Source of the DNA: JADMIH01 sp035274425
GTDB lineage: Bacteria > Chloroflexota > Chloroflexia > QHBQ01 > JADMIH01
Length of the DNA: 64,000 bases
Assembly: GCA_035274425.1 (NCBI GenBank)
Contig: DATEOC010000079.1
Span: 62,001-126,000 of the forward strand
Direction of reading: 5' to 3'
Position numbers and translations under genes: made by a program. The notes under the pieces are model-generated. The model was not told where the DNA came from, ran no database searches, and was given only the letters and a program-made list of their open reading frames with translations. Of the stretch, positions 48,534-56,964 are shown one piece after another. Within the stretch, counting starts at the first letter, position 1. Every line of letters begins with the position of its first letter.

Positions 48534-49529
48534 TTACTTATCGGTTATGATAAATCTCCCCTTACCAGTATAAGCGATTGTGTCACTCTCGATGCCCATG
48601 AGCGCGCCAATGACCAACCCTGCGGCGAGGTCGATACCCGTAGTGTTGCCAATCGAGAAGAGTATAGCTGCTGGCGAGGCGATGGCATCTACATTGCCGG
48701 AGAGAAGTGCTACGCCGAGTTCCATCGCGGGTCTATAAAGAATGCCTTCACAGGCATACCATAGCAGGCGAGTGCTGATCCGGTTGGTCCGAGTTGGGGC
48801 AACTGCGCGAATCGCCTCAACTATCCCGCTGGCAAGCTCTCCTGGGACGCAGCCCAAGCGCGCCTGCCATACGAGAGAGGCTATTACGCCTGCCACCAGA
48901 TCATCGCCGGAAGGGGTCAGGCCTGGACCCAGACCAATAAGGGCAACTAGAGCGTGGGCACTCTCCTCATAATCGGCCCGTTGTATCGCATCACGAGCCT
49001 CATGTAAGCACCTTACAATGCGAGAGGATAAGGCATCGGAAGGCACTTTCTGCTGTAGGGGCATAGCGCGCCATGCCCCTATGAGTTGAGCGATAAATGG
49101 AGCGCAACCCTCCAACCTCCCTACATCTTCGATGAGCCGTGCCAGCGTCTGGGCTGCCCGCAATCGCTCACTAGCTGGACCTACTTCCTGTGGAAGCTGT
49201 GGCAGCCAGCGTGGAGTATCTGCCCATAATAGCGGGACCGCACCCGGTATGTAGAGTGCTTCCCTGGTAGCCTTGAAAGTTCCACCGGGGCGTGAGGCGA
49301 GCACTGATCTTAGGGGTGTCAGGTCTGCGACGCGAAGAGTGAGAGGACCATCAATCTCACCATCTACGATGCAGATGATGCGCCCGTCGTCGCTTTCCAG
49401 GTAGATCGCGTTCCGTAGCACAGCCAGCAGATGCCCGGTGACAGGCTCCGCTCTCACTTCAGCCGCCTCTGGGCCGAGGCGAAGAGAGTAAAGGGAATCT
49501 GTAGATTCGGTGCGATAATCTATTGACAT
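48534..49529 (-). CDS. DUF2877/AllH-like protein
   Basis: A 331-residue protein with the DUF2877 signature LIGLGPGLTPSGDDLVAGV (198-216) and TRTNRISTRLLWYACEG-type segment. DUF2877 proteins include AllH, a subunit of oxamate carbamoyltransferase in allantoin breakdown, and others near FdrA/YlbE-type genes. No allantoin genes are nearby, so the assignment stops at the family. A GTAGGGGC palindrome (49055-49082) is translated in frame inside it (GAWRAMPLQQ). The -35 box of the divergent VOC gene overlaps its first codons, so the two promoters may interfere. Confidence 0.8.
   Translation of the reverse strand: MSIDYRTESTDSLYSLRLGPEAAEVRAEPVTGHLLAVLRNAIYLESDDGRIICIVDGEIDGPLTLRVADLTPLRSVLASRPGGTFKATREALYIPGAVPLLWADTPRWLPQLPQEVGPASERLRAAQTLARLIEDVGRLEGCAPFIAQLIGAWRAMPLQQKVPSDALSSRIVRCLHEARDAIQRADYEESAHALVALIGLGPGLTPSGDDLVAGVIASLVWQARLGCVPGELASGIVEAIRAVAPTRTNRISTRLLWYACEGILYRPAMELGVALLSGNVDAIASPAAILFSIGNTTGIDLAAGLVIGALMGIESDTIAYTGKGRFIITDK
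49055..49082. repeat. GTAGGGGC-family palindrome inside the DUF2877 gene
   Basis: GTAGGGGCAT and ATGCCCCTAT arms around a short GC-rich centre, read in frame. Confidence 0.8.
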
Positions 49530-49551
49530 ATTAGAACAATTGTGCTATAAT
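49523..49551 (+). promoter_or_regulatory. Perfect consensus sigma-70 promoter of the VOC gene
   Basis: TTGACA (49523-49528), 17-bp spacer, TATAAT (49546-49551): both hexamers and the spacer are at consensus. Expected start near 49558, leader about 64 bases. Confidence 0.85.
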
Positions 49552-49621
49552 GGTCCTATCTTCGTTATAGCTTACGTCCTACCTCACAAACCCCTATTCA
49601 TAATGAGGAGGCAAATTTATC

Positions 49622-50011
49622 ATGGCTAATCGTTCCATCGTACACGTCGAGTTTTCAACCAAGGACGCTCCAGCTTCGGCCAAATTCTACTCTGAGCTGT
49701 TCGGCTGGGAGATGCATGAGATGCCGGAGTTCAACTATTGGACCTTCGCGACAGGCCCAGAGCAGGGTGGCGGCTTCAACCCTGTAGGCGACAACGTGGG
49801 AGGTGGCTTCGATGTCAAGCCGGGCACGGTGGTCACGTACGTAATGTCTGAAGATATAGACGCCGACCTTGCCAAAGCCGAGTCGCTCGGTGGGACAACC
49901 AAAGCGCCTAAGATGGAGATACCTGGCATTGGCTGGTACGGTGTTTTCGAGGACCCATCAGGCAACCTGGTTGGTTTATACACAGGTATGCCCCGGCCCG
50001 CCGAAGGTTAG
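49622..50011 (+). CDS. VOC superfamily (glyoxalase/bleomycin-resistance fold) protein
   Basis: A 129-residue single-copy VOC protein: VHVEFSTKDAPASAKFYSEL and FGWEM at the N-terminus, YVMSEDIDADLAKAESLGG in the middle and GWYGVFEDPSGNLVGLY at the C-terminus. Metal ligands of the fold would be H8 and E117-type positions; the last is not certain. Function could be a dioxygenase, lyase or resistance protein. It has a perfect promoter and GAGGAGG, suggesting strong expression, and ends in a hairpin shared with rimO. Confidence 0.9.
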   Translation: MANRSIVHVEFSTKDAPASAKFYSELFGWEMHEMPEFNYWTFATGPEQGGGFNPVGDNVGGGFDVKPGTVVTYVMSEDIDADLAKAESLGGTTKAPKMEIPGIGWYGVFEDPSGNLVGLYTGMPRPAEG

Positions 50012-50030
50012 CCCAGGCAAACATATAATT

Positions 50031-50075
50031 GCTAATAGAAATGCGGGTCGAGTAGCGACCCGCATTTCTATTAGC
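50031..50075. terminator. Perfect 20-bp hairpin shared by VOC gene and rimO
   Basis: Bases 50031-50050 pair with 50056-50075 around AGTAG. The right arm contains the rimO stop codon (50071-50073). Confidence 0.75.
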
Positions 50076-51510
50076 GTAAAGAGACCGCTTTGCCCCAGAG
50101 GTCGTACTCGGTGCTCTCGGTGACGCGCACTTTCACTACGTCGCCTTGCTTCAGCCCGGTCTCTTTGGGGGGCTTGATGAAGACCATGCCGTCTACTTCG
50201 GGGGCCTGGCGGTAGGTGCGGCCTACGTAGATTGGCACCTGGCGGCCTTTGCCGTCTTCCAACGTGCCGGTGCCGTCCACCAGCGCCTCGACAGTCTGCC
50301 CGACCATACGCCGGTTCTTCTGCGCGCTGATCTTCTGCTGGCGGAGCATGGCTTCTCGGTAGCGCTTCATCTTCACCTTCTCAGGCACCTGGCCTGGCAT
50401 CTCTCCGGCGGGCGTGCCCTTCTCAGGCGAGTAGGTGAACATCCCAACGTTGTCGAAGCGTACTTCTTCTATGAAATCGAGCAGCGCCTTGAACTCAGCG
50501 TCCGTCTCACCGGGGAAGCCGACTATGAAGGTTGTGCGCAACGCGATGTCGGGCATCGCCTCGCGGAAGCTCTCTATGAGGCGTCGGTATCGCTCTACGT
50601 CGTTGGGGCGCTTCATACGCTTCAGCACGTCGGGGTGGCCATGCTGGAGAGGCATGTCAATATACTTCGCTACCTGCGGGTGGCGAGCCATCGTCTCGAT
50701 GAGGCCAGGCGTCACCTGGGTTGGGTAGGCATACATGAGGCGCACCCACATCACGCCGGGGGCGGCCTCGGCTATGGCATCGAGCAGGCGCGCCAGGCCG
50801 TCTCGCAGCCCCAGATCGATGCCGTAGTAAGTGCTATCCTGCGCGATCAACACCACCTCTTTCACGCCCTGCTCGGCCAGGTCGGCCACTTCCTGGGCTA
50901 TCTCTGCGATGGGGCGCGAGATGTGCTTGCCGCGTATAGCGGGGATGATGCAGAATGCGCACTTGTGGTCGCACCCCTCGGAGATTTTGATATATGCGCT
51001 AGGCCCGTTGGCTTTGCGCCGGAATCGCTTCAACTGCGAAGTAAGCTGCACAGGCGCAATAGGCGCCCAGGCGATGCCGGTGCTTGGGAGTGCGGAGTGC
51101 GGAGTGTGGAGTGCGGAATTACCGTTTTGCTCCCGACCCATGACCCCTGACCCCTGACCCCTATCCCCTCGCAGCTTCTCCACGTACTGCGCTATCTCCG
51201 GCCATGCGCGGGTGGAGATTACGCCGTCCACGCCGGGCACCCAGCCAGGCACGTCGGGAGCGTAACGCTCGCTCATGCAGCCTGCGGAGATGAGTATCTG
51301 CCCATCGCGCTTCTTCTCGGCCATGGCGCGCAGTTCCCCAACCGACTCGTCTACGGCGGACTGGAGGAAGGCGCACGTATTGACGATGATCACGTCCGAG
51401 TCGGCAGGGTTGGCACTTTGCTCGTAACCCGCCTCGGTGAGCATCGCGCCCATGCCCTCGCTGTCAACGTTATTCTTTTCGCAACCCAGGGTGGTAATGT
51501 TGAATTTCAT
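50071..51510 (-). CDS. rimO: Ribosomal protein S12 methylthiotransferase
   Basis: Radical-SAM enzyme that methylthiolates an aspartate of ribosomal protein S12. The N-terminal UPF0004 domain has its cluster cysteines C10, C46 and C78 (TLGCEKN, VNTCAF, SAGCMSERY). The radical-SAM loop is CDHKCAFC (C180, C184, C187), and a TRAM-type end closes it (VALVDGT-like VEALVDGTGTLEDGK). RimO rather than MiaB is supported by ISEGCDHKCAFCIIP. Residues about 114-143 (GQGSGVMGREQNGNSALHTP and on) are an in-frame heptamer insertion between the two domains; total length 479 exceeds the usual 440. Confidence 0.95.
   Translation of the reverse strand: MKFNITTLGCEKNNVDSEGMGAMLTEAGYEQSANPADSDVIIVNTCAFLQSAVDESVGELRAMAEKKRDGQILISAGCMSERYAPDVPGWVPGVDGVISTRAWPEIAQYVEKLRGDRGQGSGVMGREQNGNSALHTPHSALPSTGIAWAPIAPVQLTSQLKRFRRKANGPSAYIKISEGCDHKCAFCIIPAIRGKHISRPIAEIAQEVADLAEQGVKEVVLIAQDSTYYGIDLGLRDGLARLLDAIAEAAPGVMWVRLMYAYPTQVTPGLIETMARHPQVAKYIDMPLQHGHPDVLKRMKRPNDVERYRRLIESFREAMPDIALRTTFIVGFPGETDAEFKALLDFIEEVRFDNVGMFTYSPEKGTPAGEMPGQVPEKVKMKRYREAMLRQQKISAQKNRRMVGQTVEALVDGTGTLEDGKGRQVPIYVGRTYRQAPEVDGMVFIKPPKETGLKQGDVVKVRVTESTEYDLWGKAVSLR
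51088..51170. repeat. Heptamer arrays GCGGAGT and ACCCCTG inside rimO
   Basis: GCGGAGT/GTGGAGT units (51088-51120) and TGACCCC units (51135-51170), both in frame between the UPF0004 and radical-SAM domains. Confidence 0.9.
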
Positions 51511-51515
51511 GCTTC

Positions 51516-51597
51516 AAGAAATTAGAAGCTAGAAATTAGAAGTTAGAAATCGGATCGTCAGCTTCTAGCTTCTAATCTCTAACTTCTAATTTCTGCT
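51516..51597. repeat. Facing heptamer arrays TAGAAGT
   Basis: GAAATTAGAAGCTAG units at 51516-51548 face CTTCTAGCTTCTAATC units at 51560-51597 in the rimO-yajQ gap. Confidence 0.85.
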
Positions 51598-51599
51598 CT

Positions 51600-52097
51600 C
51601 TACCTGTAATTCGTGAATTGAAGTGCGACCGGCAAATCATCGGCCTTGCCGCGAAGGTGCTGGATTACGCGCTGGAGGTCATCTTTACTCTTGGCGGTGA
51701 TGCGCAGGGCGTCACCCTGAATTTGGGACTGCACTTTGGGGAAGTTAGACTTGATCTCCTTGACGAGGCTCTTGGCTAAATCCTCGCTGAGGCCTTTCTG
51801 AAGGTCCACGACCTGGCGGACCCGCCCACCAGACGCAGGCTCAGCCTTGCCGAACTTGAATATCTTGAGCGAGAGACTGCGCTTGACCGCTTTGCCCTGG
51901 AGGAGGTCCTTGATAGCGGTCAGGTGATATTCAGAGTCTGTGTTGATTGTGATTTTCTTCTCTTCAAGGTCGATATCGGTCTTGCTATCCTTGAGGTCGT
52001 AGCGGGTACGCACCTCCCGCAGGGTCTGGTCAACTACGTTGACTATCTCCTGCCGCTCAAAATCGCTCACCACGTCAAATGAAAATGTATCTGCCAT
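51600..52097 (-). CDS. yajQ: YajQ family nucleotide-binding protein
   Basis: A 165-residue protein of the DUF520 family: FSFDVVSDFERQEIVNVVDQ, SKTDIDLEEKKITINTDSE, ITAKSKDDLQRVIQHLR and the ending PVALQFTNYR are all characteristic. Relatives bind cyclic di-GMP, tRNA or GTP; which applies here is not known. It lies in a leftward run RodZ-like, yajQ, rimO, with heptamer arrays in both gaps. Confidence 0.94.
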   Translation of the reverse strand: MADTFSFDVVSDFERQEIVNVVDQTLREVRTRYDLKDSKTDIDLEEKKITINTDSEYHLTAIKDLLQGKAVKRSLSLKIFKFGKAEPASGGRVRQVVDLQKGLSEDLAKSLVKEIKSNFPKVQSQIQGDALRITAKSKDDLQRVIQHLRGKADDLPVALQFTNYR

Positions 52098-52117
52098 ATC
52101 ACCCCCGGTGGGAATTA

Positions 52118-52186
52118 TGAATTCTCAATTTTGAATTTTGAGTTATGAAGGCAATTCAAAATTGAGAATTCATAATTCAGAATTAC
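52118..52186. repeat. Facing heptamer arrays AATTCAA/AATTTTG
   Basis: Left arm TGAATTCTCAATTTTGAA (from 52120), right arm CAATTCAAAATTGAGAAT (to about 52172), 7-bp words, in the yajQ/RodZ-like gap up to the stop of the latter. Confidence 0.85.
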
Positions 52187-53106
52187 TACTTGATGATTGT
52201 CTCTTCTCCCTCAACGTTCCATTCTTTTTCCAGGATAAGCTCCTTACCGTCACCCAACATGAGGCCCCTGTCTTCGCCGTTCACGGTGAGCTTCACCACA
52301 TCTGCGCGGCCCGTTCGTATGCGAACGGTGCTATCTCCGGTCCACTGCTTGGTCGTGCCTTGAGCAAGGGTGCCTTCATACGCCTTCACGCCATCTACCG
52401 TCACGCGCATCCACACATCTCTCACAGCTGCGACCTTGACGGTTGCCTTGCCGGAAAGTGCGGGCGCGGTAGTTGGGCTGGCCACCGCTCCGGGAGTGGA
52501 GTCCGGCGGGAGGGGTGTACCCTGGCCTACGGGCACCTGGGTTGTAGTGAGTGGGTTCGTGGTGGTAACAACCGCCGTTGGCACCGCCGTAAACGCGGTC
52601 ACGGGCAGAGGAGTCACCGTAGAGGGAGCCGGGCCGGTGGTAGGGAGGGGGATCACCGCATTGCGATTACCGAACGCGCCGCTGTAGATAAAGTAAAAGA
52701 CTATAATCAAAGGTATCGCGAGCAGGGATATGGCTACATACTGCGTGCCATAACGCACGCGGGTGTCTATCTTCTCCGGGCTAAGTGGCGCGATGTTGAT
52801 CCTTTCGGGGTCCTTCGCGCCTTTTAGCTTAGGTATAGGCTCGCCTCGCGCCGCCCTGATCTTGGTGCGCGTGGGCGTGCTCTGACTGTTATATATCTCT
52901 AGAGTCTCGTCGGGGTCTACGCCCAAGTAGAGGGCATAATTTCGGAGGAAACCACGCACGTACAGCGGACCTGGCAATGCCGCTATATTATCGTCCTCAA
53001 GTGCGGCCAGGTATTTCTGGCGTATCTTGGTCTCGCGCTCAGCGTCGGCGAGAGTAAGCCCACGCCTCTCGCGCACCTCGCGCAGCATTTCACCTACTGT
53101 CGACAA
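52186..53106 (-). CDS. RodZ-like membrane protein (HTH_25 plus DUF4115)
   Basis: A 306-residue cell-shape protein type. The N-terminal Cro-like helix-turn-helix (GEMLREVRERRGLTLADAER, KYLAALEDDNIAALPG, YVRGFLRNYALYLGVDPDE) spans 1-75. A linker leads to one membrane helix (about 122-143), a Pro/Thr-rich stalk and a C-terminal beta domain (215-300: VRDVWMRVTVDGVKAYEGTL, AQGTTKQWTG), which is DUF4115. RodZ couples MreB to the elongation machinery; no mreB is in the window. TAACTGA-type words and a GTAGGGGC palindrome lie upstream. Confidence 0.9.
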   Translation of the reverse strand: MSTVGEMLREVRERRGLTLADAERETKIRQKYLAALEDDNIAALPGPLYVRGFLRNYALYLGVDPDETLEIYNSQSTPTRTKIRAARGEPIPKLKGAKDPERINIAPLSPEKIDTRVRYGTQYVAISLLAIPLIIVFYFIYSGAFGNRNAVIPLPTTGPAPSTVTPLPVTAFTAVPTAVVTTTNPLTTTQVPVGQGTPLPPDSTPGAVASPTTAPALSGKATVKVAAVRDVWMRVTVDGVKAYEGTLAQGTTKQWTGDSTVRIRTGRADVVKLTVNGEDRGLMLGDGKELILEKEWNVEGEETIIK

Positions 53107-53230
53107 ATGGGTCCCTCGTTACTGGCTATCAGTCATCAGCTATCAGTTAGCTGACGCTTGCCTACTCCTGACCTTCCATTATACACAAGTGACGTACAAC
53201 AGGGCAAATCAGTTAATGTTCAGATTAGGA

Positions 53231-53265
53231 GCCGTAGGGGCGACCCTTGTGGTCGCCCCTACGGC
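53231..53265. repeat. GTAGGGGC-family palindrome, intergenic
   Basis: GCCGTAGGGGCGACC pairs exactly with GGTCGCCCCTACGGC around a 5-base loop, in the divergent gap between the RodZ-like and flippase-type genes. The rest of this 283-base gap shows nothing clear. Confidence 0.8.
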
Positions 53266-53389
53266 GACTACTCCACCCCAATTCTGAACGCTTCGCCAAA
53301 TTGCCGGGCTGTACTGTACATAGAGAAGTGTTCCTGTTATCATTAGCGGCGGAAGAATAGATACGATATCTCATCGAAAGGTATAGATA

Positions 53390-54415
53390 TTGGGCGGTTT
53401 AGGAAAGCTAAGGAATAAACTGATAATCGGCTTGCTGCTGGGCGTGGTTGTGGTGGCGGGGCTGGCGATATACGCCGACTTCAACAAGATGGTGGCGGTG
53501 CTGCGCGACTTCGAGTGGTGGCTCCTCCCGCCCATCCTCCTCTTCACCCTATTCAATTATGCCCTGCGCTTCTACAAGTGGGACGTGTACCTGCGCCTCA
53601 TCGGGGCGACAGGCGTGCCAAAGAAGGACTCGCTGCTGATATTCTTGAGCGGCCTCGCGATGGCAATGACACCCGGCAAGGTAGGGGAGCTGCTCAAGTC
53701 GTACCTTCTAAAGCAAGTACGTGGCACGCCTATCTCAGTCTCTGCCCCGATAGTTGTAGCCGAGCGCCTGACGGATGGGATAGCGATGCTTGTGCTGGCT
53801 GCGGTGGGGCTGTTCATGTTCAATTACGGCACGGCACTGCTCGTGGGTATCGCGGTATTCGTGGTAGTATTCCTCTTTATCTTCCAGAACCGCACACTCG
53901 CGGGCAAGCTGCTGAGCATGGGTGAGCGGCTGCCGGTCATATCGAGGGGCGTCCAGCACTTTCACGCTTTTTACGAAAGCTCCTATGAGCTGTTCCGCCT
54001 CCCCAACCTCCTGTTCGGGGTGGGGATAGGAGTGGTATCGTGGTTCGGTGAAGTGATCGCGCTCGTGCTCGTGATGGTAGGGTTGCACATACCTTTCTCG
54101 GCGTTGCTGGTGGTAATTTGCGCTTTCATCCTCTCGGCCTCGACGCTGATAGGCTCTATCACGCTCCTACCAGGCGGTCTGGGCACGACCGACGCCAGCA
54201 TAGCCGGTATGCTCCAGTTCCTCATACCCGCGCAGCTCGGCATCGCTATGGCGGAGTCCACGGCGGTTGCCGCCACCCTCATCATCCGCTTTGCCACTCT
54301 CTGGTTTGGCGTGGGGATTGGGCTTGTGGCGCTGGCCCTGATGCAGCGGCGATTGGGCAGGCTGGCTCTGCCAGAGGAAGAAAGTGCGCAGGCGTTGAGT
54401 GCGGAGCAGTGTTGA
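53390..54415 (+). CDS. LPG synthase TM-region/UPF0104 family membrane protein
   Basis: A 341-residue protein with eight predicted helices and the family motifs ALRFYKWDVYLRLIGA, FLSGLAMAMTPGKVGELLKS, VVAERLTDGIAML, and GSITLLPGGLGTTDASI. The family includes the flippase half of MprF and archaeal/bacterial lipid-related YbhN proteins; the missing transferase half means aminoacyl-lipid synthesis cannot be claimed. TTG start at 53390 with AAAGG eight bases upstream. It lies just before rfaE2 and murJ, in a region of envelope genes. Confidence 0.9.
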   Translation: MGGLGKLRNKLIIGLLLGVVVVAGLAIYADFNKMVAVLRDFEWWLLPPILLFTLFNYALRFYKWDVYLRLIGATGVPKKDSLLIFLSGLAMAMTPGKVGELLKSYLLKQVRGTPISVSAPIVVAERLTDGIAMLVLAAVGLFMFNYGTALLVGIAVFVVVFLFIFQNRTLAGKLLSMGERLPVISRGVQHFHAFYESSYELFRLPNLLFGVGIGVVSWFGEVIALVLVMVGLHIPFSALLVVICAFILSASTLIGSITLLPGGLGTTDASIAGMLQFLIPAQLGIAMAESTAVAATLIIRFATLWFGVGIGLVALALMQRRLGRLALPEEESAQALSAEQC

Positions 54416-54474
54416 AACTTAGAGGCTTCTAATATTCACCGCAGAGGACGCAGAGGATTTGGGGGTTCTGTAGA

Positions 54475-54957
54475 GTGTTGAACCGGGTCGTGACTCTACC
54501 CGAATTGGTAGAGCTAAGCCGCCAATGGCGCGCCTCCAATTTGCGCGTAGTCCTCACCAACGGCACGTTCGACCTGCTCCACATCGGCCACGTTCGCTAC
54601 CTTCAGAAGGCACGAGACCTGGGCAACATACTAGTAGTGGGTATCAACTCGGACGCGTCGGTGCGCGGATATAAGGATGCGGGACGCCCCGTAGTGCCCC
54701 AGGATGAGCGCGCCGAAATCGTGGCAGCCCTCCGCTGTGTGGACTACGTGACCATATTCGACGAGCCAACCGCTACCCACCTCGTAGAGTCCCTCAAGCC
54801 TGACATCTACGTTAAAGGGGGCGACTACTCCCCAGGCGCTAAGCCCCTCCCCGAAGCCGAAGCCGTGTTATCATACGGCGGACAAGTAAAAATAATTCCC
54901 CTCGTGCAAGGCCACAGCGCGAGCGATCTGATACGGCGCGTGATGCGTGAAACGTGA
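54475..54957 (+). CDS. rfaE2: RfaE2-type nucleotidyltransferase (HldE C-terminal domain)
   Basis: A 160-residue cytidylyltransferase-fold enzyme that transfers a nucleotide to heptose-1-phosphate or a similar sugar phosphate. The signature TNGTFDLLHIGHVRYL carries the HxGH motif (H36, H39), followed by GINSDASVRGYKDAGRPVVP and KGGDYSPGAKPLPE. The separate kinase half (RfaE1) is not present, and there are no lipopolysaccharide core genes, so the substrate may be a heptose of another glycan. Start GTG 54475 or TTG 54478; no clear ribosome site. The end, VMRET and TGA, is written by a TGATGCGTGAAACG repeat. Confidence 0.88.
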   Translation: MLNRVVTLPELVELSRQWRASNLRVVLTNGTFDLLHIGHVRYLQKARDLGNILVVGINSDASVRGYKDAGRPVVPQDERAEIVAALRCVDYVTIFDEPTATHLVESLKPDIYVKGGDYSPGAKPLPEAEAVLSYGGQVKIIPLVQGHSASDLIRRVMRET

Positions 54958-55120
54958 AAAGTGATTATTAAACGCAAAGACGCAAAGACGGCAAAGGACG
55001 CAAAGACTTTATTGGGATTACCATCCTCTTAAAAAATCTCTGCGTACTCTGCGCCTCTGCGGTGAATAACTATAAAAAACCTTTGCGTCCTTTGTCCCCT
55101 TTGCGTCTTTGCGTTTAGAA
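54939..55120. repeat. TGATGCG heptamers and ACGCAAAG words
   Basis: CGTGATGCGTGAAACG at 54939-54957 (with the rfaE2 stop), then ACGCAAAGACGC words (54965-55005) facing GCGTCTTTGCG-type words (55080-55115). This fills the rfaE2-murJ gap. Confidence 0.75.
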
Positions 55121-55139
55121 AATAAAGTAAAGCTGACTG

Positions 55140-56822
55140 ATGCTGCCTGATCCCGATATAACTTTGCAGGAGCCGCAGGAGTCTATCGTGCCTCCTGTGG
55201 GCACTTCTGAGCGCAAGGCTTCTGCCGGGGGGCGGATCGCCCGTGCCGCGATAGTGCTGATGGCTGGCACGGTGTTGAGCCGTGTGCTGGGGCTGGGGCG
55301 CGAGGTGGTAATCGCTGACCTCTTCGGCGGCGGGACGGACGTGGACGCCTTCACCATTGCCAACCACGTCGCTACCATCGTGTATGACCTCCTCATCGCG
55401 GGCACAGTGAGCGCCGCACTCGTGCCAGTCTTCAGCGAATATACGGATCGCGCGCAACGACCTGAGTTTGGGCGGGTAGTCAGCACTATCCTCACCGTAG
55501 CCGCGATATTCCTGGTGGGAGCGGTGCTCCTGCTAGAAGTGGTCGCCCAGCCGCTATCGGCCTTCATGGGGGCAGGTTTCAAGGAGGATGCCCGCTCCCT
55601 CGCGTTGGAGATGACACAGTGGGTGCTGCCGGGCGTCTTCTTCATGGGGCTGTCGGGGGTGGTAATGGCGGCGCACTATGCGCTGGGGCGTTTCGTCTAC
55701 CCTGCTTTCAGCTCCGCGATGTTCAACGCGGCCATCATCTTCTGCGCCTTCACCCTGGCGGGCGCGCTTGGCGTGAAGAGCCTGGTGGTTGGCATGGTCA
55801 TAGGAGCGTTCGCTATGCTCGCGCTCCAGGCACCCGGTCTGCGCGACGTACCCCTGCGCCCCAGGCTCGACATGCGCCACCCGGCGGTGCGCAAGATATT
55901 TCGCCTCTACGCGCCCGTGGGGTTGAGCGTAGTGGTAAGCTCGGCTGCCCTGGTGATAGACCGCAACCTGGCGTCCCAGACGGGCCAGGGGTCTATCAGC
56001 GCCATGCGCTTTGCTACCACCCTCATACAGTTCGCAATGGGCCTGGTGGCAGCCGCGATCTCCCTCGCCGCCCTCCCCTCCCTGTCGCAGCACTTCAGCC
56101 GGGGGGATAGCACGGCTTACAAGAAGACGCTGGCATCGGGGCTCCGTATGGTGTGGGTAATGGCCCTCCCAGCGGCGGCGGGGCTGCTGGCACTTGCCGA
56201 GCCTATCGTGGGACTTGTGTTCAGACATGGGGCGTTCAACCCGGAGAACCAATCGCTGACCGTACTGGCGCTCCTCTTTTACGTGCCGGGCCTGCCGTTC
56301 GGCGCGGTAGACCAGGTGCTGATCTTCGCTTTCTACGCTCGCAAGAATACCCTCACGCCTGTGCTGGTGGGTATCGCTGCCATCACCGTTTATCTCATAA
56401 CAGCCCTTAGCACTTTATACACTATGGGGATGGCGGGCCTGGTGCTGGCAAACTCTGTGCAATTGACCTTCCACGCTATAGTCACAGGCATCCTGCTCTG
56501 GCGCACATTAGGGAGAGAGGGAGGTTTGAAAGGCTATGGCATTGGAGATACAGCCCTCAAGGTGCTGGGCGCGGCGGCTGCGATGGCGGCAGTCAGCTAC
56601 GGCACCTGGTGGTTGCTGGTCAACATTGTGGGGCTTCAAGCTGATAGCCTGATCACAGAAGCTGTGCTGCTGGGCGTGCCGGCCCTGCTGGGAGGCGGTC
56701 TATATATCGCGCTGGTCTGGCTGATGCGCCTCCCCGAAGTCGAGTTGATCGCAGGGAAGATACGGGGGAGGCTGAAACGTGATGGACGACGGACGACGGA
56801 CGACAGATATAATAGACGATAG
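55140..56822 (+). CDS. murJ: Lipid II flippase MurJ
   Basis: Flips peptidoglycan precursor lipid II across the membrane. A 560-residue MOP-superfamily protein with 14 helices. Motifs: GTVLSRVLGLGREVVIADLFG, split as GTVLSRVLGLGR and EVVIADLFGGGTDVDAF; then APVGLSVVVSSAALVIDRN, and the late loop VFRHGAFNPENQSLT and YVPGLPFGAVDQVLIFAFYA. The N-terminal 35 residues are a polar cytoplasmic head. The last 15 residues (KRDGRRTTDDRYNRR) are translated from GACGACG heptamers and replace the natural end. Confidence 0.94.
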   Translation: MLPDPDITLQEPQESIVPPVGTSERKASAGGRIARAAIVLMAGTVLSRVLGLGREVVIADLFGGGTDVDAFTIANHVATIVYDLLIAGTVSAALVPVFSEYTDRAQRPEFGRVVSTILTVAAIFLVGAVLLLEVVAQPLSAFMGAGFKEDARSLALEMTQWVLPGVFFMGLSGVVMAAHYALGRFVYPAFSSAMFNAAIIFCAFTLAGALGVKSLVVGMVIGAFAMLALQAPGLRDVPLRPRLDMRHPAVRKIFRLYAPVGLSVVVSSAALVIDRNLASQTGQGSISAMRFATTLIQFAMGLVAAAISLAALPSLSQHFSRGDSTAYKKTLASGLRMVWVMALPAAAGLLALAEPIVGLVFRHGAFNPENQSLTVLALLFYVPGLPFGAVDQVLIFAFYARKNTLTPVLVGIAAITVYLITALSTLYTMGMAGLVLANSVQLTFHAIVTGILLWRTLGREGGLKGYGIGDTALKVLGAAAAMAAVSYGTWWLLVNIVGLQADSLITEAVLLGVPALLGGGLYIALVWLMRLPEVELIAGKIRGRLKRDGRRTTDDRYNRR

Positions 56823-56948
56823 ACGATGGACGATAGACGATGGACGATGGACGATAGACGACGAAGCATGTCTTTCCATAAAATAAACTCCGCGACCTCT
56901 GCGTCTCTGCGGTGAACTTACTTTCTGTCGTCTGTCGTCTGTCGTTTA
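56777..56948. repeat. Heptamer block GACGACG/GACGATA with reverse arm
   Basis: GACGACG, GACGATA and GACGATG units (56780-56866) from within murJ to its 3' side, GCGTCTCTGCGG words (56897-56915), then reverse TCGTCTG units (56925-56948). Confidence 0.88.
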
Positions 56949-56964
56949 AGGAGGGTAGAGCAAG

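Noticed and set aside
50146..51150. A 334-codon frame opposite rimO
   Set aside because: Antisense shadow of a clear radical-SAM enzyme; composition is that of a complement frame.
54475..54957. Evidence for lipopolysaccharide and an outer membrane
   Set aside because: rfaE2 alone is not enough: heptose nucleotides also serve S-layer and other glycans, and no Lpx, Lpt or Bam gene is seen.
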